Assembly (NCBI GenBank): GCA_019321725.1
Contig: CM033123.1
Location: 496,001-560,000, forward strand
Length of the DNA stretch: 64,000 bases
DNA from: Paulownia fortunei
Lineage: Eukaryota; Streptophyta; Magnoliopsida; Lamiales; Paulowniaceae
Direction of reading: 5' to 3'
How positions within the stretch are numbered: the stretch's first letter is position 1; each line of letters opens with the position of its first letter. Shown here one piece after another: positions 37,520 through 50,171 of this stretch. A program made the translations under genes and the position numbers. Under the pieces are notes generated by a model. It saw only the letters and a list, made by a program, of their open reading frames with translations, did no database searches and had not been told where the DNA came from.

Positions 37520-39380
37520 TTTCAAACTTAATTTTGTTATTAAATTGAAATCCCCCAAGAATGTAAGGCAACTCAATGATATTGGTCATATGAGTTTAGT
37601 TGATTCAAATTGAACCTTGAAGTCCAAGTTAGATTTTTTTTGGTTTTTATTTCAATCTATGAGTTCAAAAATGTAAATAAAATAGTATTAGAACAGAAAT
37701 AGGGAAGATAGAGCCAGAGATAAACAAGTGAAATTCATTAAAATAAAACATATGTTCTCGTTATGAGAAAAACTTATCAGGTCGAAAGATTTTTGATTGT
37801 TGATAAAAAAATATTTTTTGTTAAAAAAAAATCTATTACACAAATACATTATATATACACATATATTTATTCATTGATATCTTGTTTTTATAAAGCAAAA
37901 TTTGATTCTTGAATAATCCATGTATATATAGTGATGGAGTTGCACGTGAAACAACTTTAATTATTAAACCCACTACCCAAACCGAATATAGTGGATTTTA
38001 ACAATATAAAACTAAAAATTCAAAACCAACAAATTTAAAATGGATAGACCCAATTTGAGTGGATGGATCGGGTGAAGCGAATTAATATACACCCCCTAGT
38101 ATTTAGAAGAGATAACGAGAACGTGGGATCATTAATTACAAAATGATAAAAATAAATAATTGTATGTGGGGAGTGCTAATATTCGCACTAAACCAAGATT
38201 TTAGACAACACTAATAAAGCAAGTCAAAACATTGAACAGAACTTCTATATACCAATCAATTTTAACAATTGAAAACCCACAAAACACTAACTCATATAGT
38301 GGATCTAAGCACATGAATCCCAGCGCCCCACACAGGATAGACCCCGAAAATTTAGGCCAGATAATTCAACCAAAAATCAACTCATTTTAGTCAGCCATAA
38401 ATGACAGTGTTATAAAATATCTCAAGGAAAAAAGAAAAAAATAAATTATACACCACCTGTAGATCCCACAGTGCCATGCATTGAAAGTCATTTTAACTTC
38501 AATAATTTGGGAAGTGTCACATTATAGGTATCCATAGCTTGGCATCAACCACCAGAAGAGATGATATTCTTGCATGGCCCAGGACCATGGTTGTCCAGTT
38601 ACCTTAGCCGCACAAGACTGCAGTAGGCCATCATATGTGATGTAACAACTCATCTACAGTCCCAACACCATTCAAGAACTTTGCAAAGAGAGATCTAATA
38701 AGCATTACAAGTCACAACAGATCTATCAGTTTAGAAACATGGCAGAAGCTCTGATTTCAGCCATCAATGTCTGTTAAAAAACACATCAGGTGGTGGTAAC
38801 TCATAAATAAGCCTTCAATTACTAACTCCCAACTGGCTAAAACATTCGATATGATCTTAATGTCCACTCAATGTCAACAAGGTGCATCCTAATAGTAAGG
38901 TGTCTCAATGATGGAAATGCTCAAGGAGTACAATCTGAAAAAGAAACCATCTGAAGGGCAGAGCAGCTACAGAGTCAGCAGCTACAAATCATTTTTTACA
39001 TGCTTCTAGCAAGTACAATAAAGGTAACACATTTATTAGAATTTTCCTTGTAGTTTCGCTGTACAAAGGCATGTCTAATCAATCAAATTTTGATATCAAG
39101 GAAGAAAATTACTGGTCAAAAATGACCACCGCTAAACAAACTCCAATGCAAACAATGAAGACTTCCTAGATTCTGTGTTATCGAGCATGAAGTGCAATGC
39201 CTCAGCATTCCTCCATGACACAGAGCATATACAAAACAACCCTGTTCAAGAATTTAACATGCATGTCCTCGCACTTCTTTCCCAAAAAACACTTGGTTTC
39301 AATGGAGAGCTCTTTTCGCTTCATCCGTGCTATCAGAACCAGGAACCAGTTCCATTAGACTGCAAAAGTCAAGCAAATGC
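37520..39380. other. Intergenic DNA and 3' flank of the membrane-protein gene
   Basis: AT-rich to about 38450, then a more balanced part up to 39384 that probably includes the 3' untranslated region of the minus-strand gene ending at 39385. No further protein recognised. Confidence 0.5.
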
Positions 39381-39384
39381 TCTA

Positions 39385-40501
39385 TTATCTTAGCCACAGT
39401 AAAAACAACATCATGCATCTGAAGAGTAATACTTTCTTACAGAGAGAAAGATCATACTTGGGTGATTCGACACTGGTTAATGGTATACCACTGGTGGACA
39501 AATTCTGCTGGTCCTGTACCACAACAATATTACCCTCAGCTACTCCATTCGACTCCAGTGAACCAGGAATAGGAATGGCTGATCTATTTTTAGGGGAAAT
39601 TCCCGAAGAGTGGCAACCTAAAAGGGCACCATGGTCAGAAAATTGTGAGCGTATTTAATAAACCTGATCCAACACAAATCCAGCAAGATTTCTTAATCTT
39701 ATCTCACACAGCATCAGCGCATCCCTTTCACAAACACATCCAAGTTATGCAGGAAAAAATGCAAGCTTTGAACAGAAAATGAGGCTGGTAACTGCCAAAG
39801 CTATGCAACAATTTGTAGCAAATGAAGATCTTGGAACCAATGAGTGGTCATACTATATTATTTTTGAATATTGATAACAAGTGTATGCACAAAGAAGATC
39901 AACAGATGCCCTTGGAAAGGAAGAGAATGAGCCCATGGAGCATCAAATCAGGCAATCAACGAATGCGGATTAAAGTTCACAATTAGCAATGAAATGTACC
40001 TTGAAAAATGATCACAATGCAAAAGATAATGGTGAACAGCATAGCTATCAAATTTCCGCTTGATGATGCTGACACCGATGATGCCTTTGCTGCTTTCATT
40101 TTCTTCAATGCCTTCATTCGCTCAATCCTAGCACGTTTGATTATGGCAAGTTCAGAAATCTCTTTGATCAGCTTTTGGTCAGCTGCATCCAGCGACAATC
40201 CTCTTGGAGGGCGTGGAGGTTTAGGAGGCTTCTTAACACTCATTGTCTTACGCTTTTCCCTCTTATTCTTCACTGATTCCGGAGAAAGCTCATCAACATT
40301 TTTGGGATTACTGGAAAGGCTCACTGTATTTTCACCCTTGACTATTTCATCTACACTCACTGGCATACCACACACGGCGAAGGAAACTCTATTTCCAATC
40401 TTATCATCTGAAAGGGTAGGAGTTACTACTTCATTGCTCGTTCCAATACAGCTCTCAATATCAATGACAGTGTCTCTTTCTTTCATTGGAATACAATCCA
40501 T
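39385..40501 (-). CDS. Uncharacterised plant single-pass membrane protein
   Basis: Two coding exons: 40501-40000 and 39617-39385, joined in phase (donor CAAG/GTACAT, acceptor CTTTTAG), 244 residues. The protein starts with an acidic, serine-rich region of about 80 residues and a basic stretch (NKREKRKTMSVKKPPKPPR). A conserved block follows, SLDAADQKLIKEISELAIIK then RARIERMKALKKMKAAKAS, predicted helical. One hydrophobic segment, NLIAMLFTIIFCIVIIFQG, comes at about residues 149-167. The polar tail GISPKNRSAIPIPGSLES to NIVVVQDQQNLS follows. I recognise the central block and membrane segment as a plant family without known function, but cannot assign a role. The topology looks like a cytosolic N-terminus with a short C-terminal tail. 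If the splice were not used, the frame would end three codons after FQG. The last dozen residues (LFRCMMLFLLWLR) are unconserved as far as I can tell. Confidence 0.8.
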
Positions 40502-41479
40502 ATTAGCTCCTTTCCTCCTTCAGTTCCCAAGCCTTACAGTTGACAAATAAATTCTCTATGCTTCAAACCTAACCTTAAATTTTAACCCAAAACACCATTC
40601 CACTGGAATCTAGTAAAGAAATGAGAGTCGCAATTATAGTAATGATTCATTTCCCACATTCCTCGTAAAACTAGGAAAGCCAACTACTTCTGAAGTATAG
40701 ATTCCAAGCCCAGTCACAAAAAATTAGTGGGTCGGAATCAAACTCTTCACTCTAATCCCAGAAATATCCAAGTTAAACCTGCGTGCATTAGACAGGTAGC
40801 AAAACAAAGGAGAAATATGAGTAGTAGTTTTAAGAACAGCCCTCTTTCCATTGCACAGAAAATAAACATGTAGTCATGGTTACAGTAAAATTAAAGAACA
40901 ATGAGATAACCACTATACAACAATGAAAATAAAGACAACGAATATTACGATTCCTCAAATAATTGCTTATTGGCAAAGAAAGGAACAAAAAGAAACTACA
41001 CATTCAATTATTGATATGTGAAAAGAGAACAAAATAATAGTCAACCATGTCCATTACCAGAGAAAAGAATCACCAAACTCATGAAAGAGGGCACAAATTC
41101 CAGATAGTTAATTAAGAATTATCAAAATGGGATTAAGCGCATGAGATATTAAAAATGTTCGAGAAAAATAGTTGCAATTAAAGAAAGAAAAAAATTCTCG
41201 GATCTTTTCCACACTTTAAAGGCAGCAACTTTGAAAAATCATATAAAATCGTAAAAAAAAATCGAATGTCATGTTTCTTACAGCCACAGAAAGCTTAGGA
41301 AGAGAGCTTTCAAATAAGAGCTGACCCACTAAAATCAAGCTACCGGAGGTTGGTCAAAGTGGACGGAACAATAACGATGCAAGTATTCACAATTGGAGAA
41401 TGAAATTTTCATGAGAGATGAGATTTAATGAATGCATTATTAATAAACTATTTGTATTTCAAAAATGTCAAGCTAAAAG

Positions 41480-41760
41480 CTCATAACTTTTGGGAGTTAA
41501 GAGCTTCTTCCTCCTTGACGATAAGAGAAAAGAGAGACAAATAAAAAGAGAATTATAGGAAGATAGGAAGATAAGAAGATAATGGGCAAGAAGAAAGATA
41601 TAGAGGACGAGGATGAGGATGGCGGCGTTGTGGGCCGTTGACGGCCGCGACAGGCGAGGAGAGAGAGGGTGGAGGGAGCGAGCAAGATCGGGTCGCTTTT
41701 CTTTTGGGGCGGGGTAGCTGGGTTGACTGGGGGCGAAGGGATTGATAAGTACGCATTGCA
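41480..41760 (-). promoter_or_regulatory. Probable transcription start and 5' leader exon of the membrane-protein gene
   Basis: On the minus strand this is a long C/T-rich stretch (CTCTCTCCTCGCC, CATCCTCATCCTCGTCCTC, TCTTATCTTCC) following a GC-rich head, as in plant leaders. It lies 1 kb before the start codon at 40501, so a leader intron is likely. Overlapping minus frames give only low-complexity text and are not called as protein. Confidence 0.4.
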
Positions 41761-41984
41761 TTGACAGTTAATGGGTATCTTCTTCCGGTATTATATCCTA
41801 CCCAAATCCATTAAAGTTGACCCGATTCACTGCTGGTCATAAAAAGGGGCATTGATAAGCAGCAAAAGCTAGTATAAACATGCATTAAGGACTAAATCAC
41901 TTGAAAAAGGAAAGTACCTTTTAAGACATACAAGAAAGCCCTGATCCGATGAAGGCAAGATTGTCAAATGGCACTGAAATTTTT

Positions 41985-42025
41985 TGAAGCGAAAACTCCA
42001 TTGGCTATTCAAGATCCAGTTTCTC

Positions 42026-42069
<44 letters not shown>

Positions 42070-42265
42070 CTTTCGATTTAGTGCTAGCGCTACTGGCTGT
42101 ATAAAAGTGAAAACTCAAATGAGCTATTCAGACATCGCTTCTCTCTATCCCTTTTGAGCTGCTACCAAAGCTATTTCGACTACATAGAAGAAGACAATTT
42201 AAGTGGGCTAATCAAGATTTAATCAAGTGTGTGTGTGTGTGTGTGACAGAGAGAGAGAGAGAGAA
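41985..42265. repeat. Microsatellite cluster within a diverged ~110-bp duplication
   Basis: (CT)n at 42025-42047 runs into (AT)n to 42069; (GT)n lies at 42228-42245 and (GA)n at 42248-42263. The block GAAAACTC..GCTATTCA..TTCTC near 41992 recurs near 42108, so the microsatellites sit in and beside an older imperfect duplication. Confidence 0.7.
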
Positions 42266-42269
42266 ACAA

Positions 42270-44900
42270 ATGGAGGTAAGCGCACGAGGATTTTTGGGTT
42301 GAGGGAACAAGCAGGAAAGTGGAGGTTTAATGATTTTTTTGGCAATTGTTTAAATGAGTGGAGTGCACATTGTATGTATCAGTAATTTATGAAGTTTGAA
42401 AGCGACAGCTTATTGGAAATGAAAGTGAGATATTTCTTCCTCGCCCATGTTTCTGTCCTTGTTTTTTTCTTTAAGAATCTCATTTCTCCACCGACACACG
42501 CTCTCCATCTTCAAAGTCCACGGCCCTAGTTTTGGGATGGGGTTATTCTTGCCTTCTTGGTCGATCTCATCCGATCTAAGACAGAAGAACAAGCACACAA
42601 TGCTTAACACCAACTAAAATCAAGCTATTCTAATGCTCATCGAGAAAATATATGCTTATTATTTTACCGTTTGGAGATGGTGGGAAATCAAGAAAGTTTT
42701 AACCCACAATAAAGTGACGGTTGAAAAGTAGTTCGCATCTTTTTTCGACCATGTTTGAGCACTTTTCTGATCCTAGAACATCATTATGGCCAACCATATA
42801 ATGCTAGAAATTTTACAGCGTGTATTTAATCTACACATATATCATTGTAGCTGAAAAAACCCACCCAGTTCAAATGAAATACTTGAAATTTTAATCCCAA
42901 AATTTTATAATTGTAGGGTGTTAAGTTTGACGTTCTTAAAAATTAGTACATACGTGTAATTTCATATTAATTTAATATTTTGATTCCATTGTAACATAAA
43001 TCTTGACAAATATAATTAAGATTATTTATATGATATATTTTGCCGAGTCACTCAAAAAGAAAAACAGATGTCACTGTGAACTAAATTAGTTTTGGAAGAG
43101 AGCCTATTTGAAAATTGAAACAGGGCGTTGAGTCATCATTGGAATGGTAGTTCTTATGTTTGGCTCAGAAAGAGTTTAATTAATTTATAATTTATCGACT
43201 ATAATATTGTATTTTTATACTTGTTTTGAAGTGTTTATGTATTTTCCCTTGTTTTGACGAATCGTGGGCGGCTAATGAATACAATATTACGAGTTATTTA
43301 TTAAATCTAGATGCAATACCCTGCGGCCTTGGTGCTTTTCTGATAAATACTTAGCACCTACTTGTATGAGGAAATCGAATCCAATAAAGAACAATACATA
43401 CCATGTCCTAATATATCACTGATTTATCACCTCTTTTCTTTTTTATTTTTAAGGAAAAATCACTCTTTAAATGCATTTTGATGATAAAATAGATGATGAA
43501 AAGAGAGACGTCAGTAAAATAAAAACATAAAATTAGTAGCGTAATTATTTTTTTTTAACAAACAATTGATTTTAATAAAAGGGATTGATTTTATCAAACC
43601 GCATTGAGCAAAAACTTCAATTTTTAGCTTTTATATTGTGTTTGAACAATTCAAAAGTGATTCTAATTTAAGTTGTTAAGCACCTTTTGTAATCATGATA
43701 AACCAAAAGTAATTTTAATAGGTTGCTAAACACCCTTGCACATTATGATAGACGTTCAAACTAATTTTGGGAGCCTGCCAATTCTCTTTGTTGCTTAATT
43801 TTCAGTAGTCAAATATCTAATTGACCACTTTAAACTAATAATGTTTGGATTCATAGTTTCATTAGTTAAGCATGTGACAATGTTCTTACATTTGCAGAAC
43901 CAAAACCAAGTGTTGGGACAAATATTATTCTTGCAGATGTGCAATGTACTAGAAATTAAAGAAGGCTAATTCATGCTTTGTAGGTGGGGAGCTGTTTGGA
44001 CCCATCTCTTGATTTACATGATACTCAGTACTCTTGTAACATGTCATGTGAATTAAGTCATGGGACTTGGGAAATCATTCAATCAATGCTAGTTAGGCTA
44101 CTTCAATTTTTTTTTCCTCATTAATAGAAAAAAAAAAAAAGATTGTACAATAAAAAACAATTCACCCCCATCTATTATATAATTTTTAACGAGTCTAGAA
44201 AAATCACAACAATCAATCAAATGAGGTCTCATGCACGAAGCCCACGCGAATTATAAGTAGGTATAATTCTCCATATCCTATCTTGGAACCCGTTAAATCA
44301 AACCCCACGGTGTCATTATTATTAGAGTGCAAGCTAAAACTAATCATCCTGCATGCACATCAGGAAATCAACTCAAGTTTTCTTGATGAAATGAAATTTT
44401 GTAGGATGAAGTCAAGTCCACAATTCACAGCCACAACTTCTTTATTTCATTTGGTTGTTACTCGAGGAAGATGACTATTGCTAAATAACTGTATAAATTG
44501 CTTAACAAGCATTGCAAAAAATTCCTACTCAACTATTTGACTTGGAGCACATCTATTTAAGGCATAAGTCAGGCTCAAGTAGTTCTTCACAGGGATCAAC
44601 TTGCTAGCAACTTACGGACCAGCGCTGGTGAATTTTGATAGGAGCCGTAGTAACAAAAATACCATGCAACATAAACAGGGTACATTCTTTGAAAAATATT
44701 AAAATTAATGGGGATACCTGCATTTGCAATTGATTTAATAAATGTTGCCGAACAATCAATCTCTGTCTGATCAATTAGTTCAGACAATGAGCGTTATTTT
44801 AAGGACAAGTTTCCAAGGACCAAATACTTATTTATTTTTCAGATAGGAAATATAAAAACGATCCTTTCTGATCAAGCTGATGACAAGCTACCGAACATAA
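42270..44900. other. AT-rich intergenic DNA and GALK 3' flank
   Basis: No coding frame recognised on either strand. Small frames at 42410-42613 (minus) and 44283-44474 (plus) match nothing known to me. The final 300 bases are probably GALK 3' untranslated sequence. Confidence 0.5.
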
Positions 44901-44923
44901 GCAGCTCATATAGTGGCCAGCAG

Positions 44924-45099
44924 CTAAAATTTGATGATGGCGGCACCACTTGATGGCTTAGATGCAAATAGGTATAGGCCAAGGTCATTCTTATTGATCA
45001 CCCCCTTATCAATTCTTGCTTGAAAATATTGCTCCTGACTCGCATAAAGAATGATATTGTTATCCAATTGCGTTCCGGGAAGTTATGGTGATTTTGCAT

Positions 45100-45152
<53 letters not shown>

Positions 45153-48100
45153 TAACCTTCAAGTTAAGGATGAATTGTGGGATGATGTTCTCCTTCACCA
45201 AAGCAACTGCACAACCGCCCCATCCAGCTCCGGTAAGCCTTGCCCCAAGAGCACCATTATTTCGACAAATCTTTACAAGCTCTTCCAATTCAGGACAGCT
45301 GATTGTATGAGGTAATATGAGGTATAAGTGAATAACAAGATTCCAAAACAGAAAATTCTTACGATTTACTTGACATTGAAAACTGCTACATTTGGAGGGG
45401 ATTGACAGAATAAGCATCTCTATATTGTTAGTTATTCAACAATTAGTTGCAAATCAAAATTTAATAACAACTCAAGAAGACTCCATCATAGACTAACATC
45501 AAAAGTTTCAATTCTCCATAATCCATAAAACATGAGCTGGACTTGTACCTGCACTCATACAAGACGGAGCAGCTGTAGTGGCTCTCATTCATGAGGTCCC
45601 CAAGCTTCTTCAGCTTTTCTTCTTCGCTGTAGGAAGAAATCCAGAAGTTAATGATTAAAAAACTTTGATATAAGAGAAACACTAATGCCGTATGCTACAC
45701 AAGGCATGTAGACTATAACTACAGCACTAAACTACTGAGTGATACAAATCAGCACAACATCCAAAAATGGCATATAATATTGAGGACAGAACCCAAAAAC
45801 CAGAACAGATTCTGGATTGACAAATTAAAAAATCTTATAAAGATGAAGAAATATTCTTAGGCAAGCACCAGTTCAATCTTCACGAGTGTTCTTTGTCGTG
45901 TTTTATCTTCTTCTTGCTCAAATAAAAATTATGAATCAAATTTTTTAAATTCTTTCTTCTAGTTGCCGAGGGCTGAATACTCGTTCTTTATCTCTGAACC
46001 ATTCTGGTGATGTCACAATGTATAATTTATTATGTAAAAATCAATTTAATATGAAAAAAAACAAAAAAAAACCAACAAGGCAAATAAACAAATGAGACTT
46101 ATCAACATCTCAACTCACCTTGACTTAGATGATACAGTATCTTTGAAAGCGTATACACGCTTAGCTTCGGAGTAGACATGAGCAGCTCTCTGAAAAATTA
46201 TTTTAGCATAAAGTTACAAAAGAGCCTCTAAAAAGATGATAAGAAAAGTTTGCTTATTTCATCCAAAAGAGAATGGGCGGACATAATGTAGCATCTCAGG
46301 CAACAAAACTGAATGTACTAATTGTATTTCATTGATCCTTTTTATCCCCACTTTAAAGTTACTCTGGCAGGTGGAGATCAGGTTCATAAGAAAACTAACA
46401 ATCAGGCATGAAGATTGAGCACCAGGAGTTCTATTAGCCAGAAACATACAATGGCAGAGATAGAATCTAACACTAGGAAATACAAAGGTCGTGCATCAAG
46501 AAAACAAAATGAGTTGGACCATCAATGAAATAACTAGCATGATGTTCTTAAACATCTAATAATAAAAGCAAAAGACAGAAATCAGACAGTTAAAAAGTTT
46601 CAAACTTACCTGGTGCAACTTAAAATGCTTGGCAGCTTTCAGCACATCCAAGGAAGAAGGAGAGTTGGCAAAGATAGCTTGCAGCTTTTCATTGGTGATT
46701 TTCTCAATGTCTTCAGCACTGTAAGGTTCTTCTTTCAAAAACTCCTAAAGACATGGCCAACAATTAAACTTGATGCTTAAAGAAGCACAACAATATCCAC
46801 AAGAAACCATGAATTCATATGAAGGCACTTGAATAATGCACTATGAGAATAAGCACTGAATGATGTCAACAAAGCATAGGTATGGCAATATAATAAGCAG
46901 ACACTTTTGGATCCTGCAACAAACTTGTCTTTCAGAAACTTCAAAAAGATTAACAAAAAGGTACCTTGACAGCAAGAACTGAATCAGAAGATCCACGAGT
47001 ACCAGCAAAAGATATGCACAACCCTTCAACATCTGAAAGTGTCTTGACTTTGGTTATCGCCTCCTCAGGCTTCATTCCAAGCTTTATGCCCAATACAATC
47101 TGCAACAGCCCAACAATTAGTTTATTGCAGATATATGGACGCAAAGCATAAATTCAACAATATATTCTAAACACAAAAGTCAAAGAAACTTCAAAATAAA
47201 ATTGTGCAACACAATCAATCATCCAAAAACACAGGAAAAGAAAATCATCAGGTACAAATATTGAATGAAGTACATGGAATAAGAAGCATGCTCAAATTAT
47301 TCTAAGAATCAGGAGCCAACTTTAAACTTACCGAAGCTAAACGGCATTCGACAACCCTGTTGTTATAATTAGTTGCGGCAGTAACTGCTTTCTGAGATTC
47401 AGCTAGTGAATGAGCTATAACAAATGTCCCGCCAGCAGGGAGTTGCACCTCAGTAGTGCGAATAGGGTTGAAATCAATGAGTGCTGCGAAGCCAGATTGA
47501 GCCATCACAGAGATTGCCTGTTAAAGAAGCAACAAAGTTTCTTTTAGGTTGCAGGTAATGGAGAGAACTTAACGAAATAGAAACTGTCGAGTACAAAAGC
47601 ATGCTAAGCGTGAATGAAAGAGCCCAAATACACTCTTAAAATTCATTGCACGCTGACAGACCCTATGATACAGGAATGCTTTTGAGGAATGAGTTAAATT
47701 ACCTGGTCCATTCCACCAGATTGGGTGCCAATGTGTCTTTCACATTCACAAGTAAGTTGAGCAAGTTCTTTCTGAAAAGTAAAATTTAAAGAGTTACAAA
47801 TAAAAACAAAAGAAGATCATTTACAGACGAATTATTATCAACTAGTTTCTATTCATTACTCCTTTGCTAAAAGACACAATAAGCATCAAAGCCAATAAAT
47901 AACATTTTCAGGTAGGCAGTGACTTGGATCTGATTAACGTGAGGCTTAACAACAAATAGAACTATCACAAACGTGAGAAATACCTTGGAAATGTTTGCAC
48001 CTAATGCTGCCATTATAGCAATTGTCGAAGAGCAAACAAATGCGGCAGAGCTTGATAAACCCGATCCTACATGAGAAAAAAAAGACATGAATCGAATATT

Positions 48101-50171
48101 AGAAACAAAATCGATCACTATCCTCCTCTTTATTGATAGCTCAGCTTAGATTCAAACACTCATTATTCGGTAGGAATTACCTGTTGGAACAATGCCATCA
48201 ACAACAACCTCGAGTCCAACTGCTTTACCAATGTCTGTCCCCTTTGATTTGGCATAATCATAGAAACCTTTGTACCTGCGAGATGAAATCACAAAAAGAT
48301 TAGGATATCAGGTGTTAAGATTTTGTATATAATCTTTGCAATATATATTCCATCATGAAGTTGGTCTCCTAAAACTGTCAATTAACACCATGCATTAAAC
48401 CAACGAGCAACACATTGCCCTTTGCCAAGGACCAATCATGATAAATAGAGGATTCAATATGCACTAGTCAAATTCTGTTTGACAACCACTTCAAGAATAT
48501 AAAAGGCATCTTACCCACAAATAAAATAGTGACCCCATTTGTGATTCTTCAAATCAATGTCCTGCACAACAAAATAGTACTCATATTGACAAGCTATAGT
48601 GGACCAAAAGAATGCGACATTAATACATCAAGTTACCCCTTGTCCAATTTTTTATCCGCAAGGGAACACAAACAGTTCTTCTATCTACAATTTGGTACAT
48701 ACAAATAAAGCTTTATTTAAGGTAATAAAAACTACACTTTTTTGAGATTGCATTTATTAAATGTATTTCATACCAACAAGATCGCATCTTTTTGTACGAT
48801 CATGACAAAAACTCCAAATTTCAATTGTAGATCCATTAGAAGATCTACCACTTCAATTGATCCAAATAGTGTAACTCAGAAATCCAGTTTAAACCTCAAA
48901 ATGTACAAGAATCAAAAGGAAGCAAATAATATTAGCTGCAAATTCCCATTTCAAAAGTCATATTTGAAAGTACAAGCATTCAAAATAATGCCCAAAAAAA
49001 ATATGTTTACCACCAATAACTCAAAATTGCATGTGCAAGCGCACTACAAATTCCCATTTTGAAAGTCCAATATTTGAACCAGAATCAATCAAACTAAATA
49101 CGTGATACCCAAAAAGAAAAAAATCTTTCTCCACCCAACAAACTTGTAAATACATGCACAGGCACACACACACACATACACACAAACAAAGGAAATATCA
49201 CTACACCTGACTAGGATCAGAGGTATAAGCACATAAAGAGTACTTTTCACCATTCCCATTCACGATCAGACACATAGACACAGAGAGAGCTAACTGTCAT
49301 GTAACTGATTAGTACGCATAGAACACCTCTTGCTATTCAAATTTAAGATAACATACAGACACACACAACAAACAAATAGAGCTAAATATCACCATACCTG
49401 ATCAGGATCTGCATGGTAAGTACACATAGAATACTTCTCGCTATTGACATTTGCAATCTGAAGTACCTTCTCCCCCTCGTCTGCATCATGTTTTCGTATC
49501 GCCAGGATGGTATCTTGCCTGATCGCCATAGGCAACACAGAGTAACCTTCATAGTCTATGTGCTCCCCTATCAAATTCACCCTCCCTACACAGAACACCC
49601 CTCCAAAAGACTCAAAACTCTCGATTCACAATCATCAAGAGACACATGATTCTTAAATCAAATCACAAAACTACTTGTTGTTAATGTATATAGTTAACCT
49701 TACCATATCAAAATCACACAAAAATCTCCAACACCCCCCCCCCCCCCCACCCCAACCCAAAAAAAAAAATTAAATGAAAAGAAAAAACAAAAAAAAGAAA
49801 GAAAAAATGACAATTATAACATTAAAAAATGGCCCAAATAACAATTATCAACCAAGACATTACACGTAAATACATTCATCCTCCCTACACAAAATCCTTC
49901 CAAAAAAGACAGTAATCTCAATTCAAACGCAATCACCAGATACATGATTTTGTAAATCAAACCACAACATAGTGATTAAAAAGTACGTAATTTGTACATA
50001 TGTTGTACCTGGAGATCGGGCGTAGATATCAGGAGGGTGGCCAAAGAATTCAATGAATTTGGATTTCAACTTGTTGAATCGCAGCTCCGCTTCCTCCAGC
50101 TGTGACCCAGTTCCATACACTGGTTCAAGAGAAGTGAAAATGGGCACCGGCAGCTCTTCATGTCTCGCCAT
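44924..50171 (-). CDS. GALK: Galactokinase
   Basis: Thirteen coding exons (minus order): 50171-50009, 49585-49398, 48561-48515, 48275-48181, 48066-47984, 47771-47703, 47517-47332, 47099-46965, 46744-46610, 46189-46119, 45626-45549, 45298-45157, 45034-44924; all in phase, 500 residues (Arabidopsis enzyme 496). It phosphorylates D-galactose with ATP to galactose 1-phosphate, the entry step of galactose salvage in the cytosol; plants free much galactose from wall polymers and galactolipids. The three GHMP kinase motifs are present: [19 protein letters not shown] at residues 55-73, [12 protein letters not shown] near 161-172, and [16 protein letters not shown] near 433-448. The start [20 protein letters not shown] matches plant orthologues, so an in-frame ATG four codons upstream is not preferred. 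A (GA)n repeat abuts the donor of the last intron. The gene diverges from FCA. Confidence 0.96.
45103..45149. repeat. (GA)23 microsatellite in the last GALK intron
   Basis: An uninterrupted AG repeat of 47 bases. On the gene's strand it reads as (CT)n starting seven bases inside the donor GTTAGCAT, so it forms a pyrimidine tract at the 5' end of intron 12. Confidence 0.95.
49734..49748. repeat. Poly(C) tract in GALK intron 1
   Basis: Fifteen consecutive C (G on the gene's strand), followed by ACCCCAACCC and a run of A. Such tracts are prone to sequencing and assembly error, so the exact length is uncertain. Confidence 0.85.

Noticed and set aside
41468..41761. 97-codon minus frame starting MQCVLINPF
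   Set aside because: Low-complexity C/T-rich DNA typical of a 5' leader; three overlapping minus frames are all open, which argues composition, not coding.
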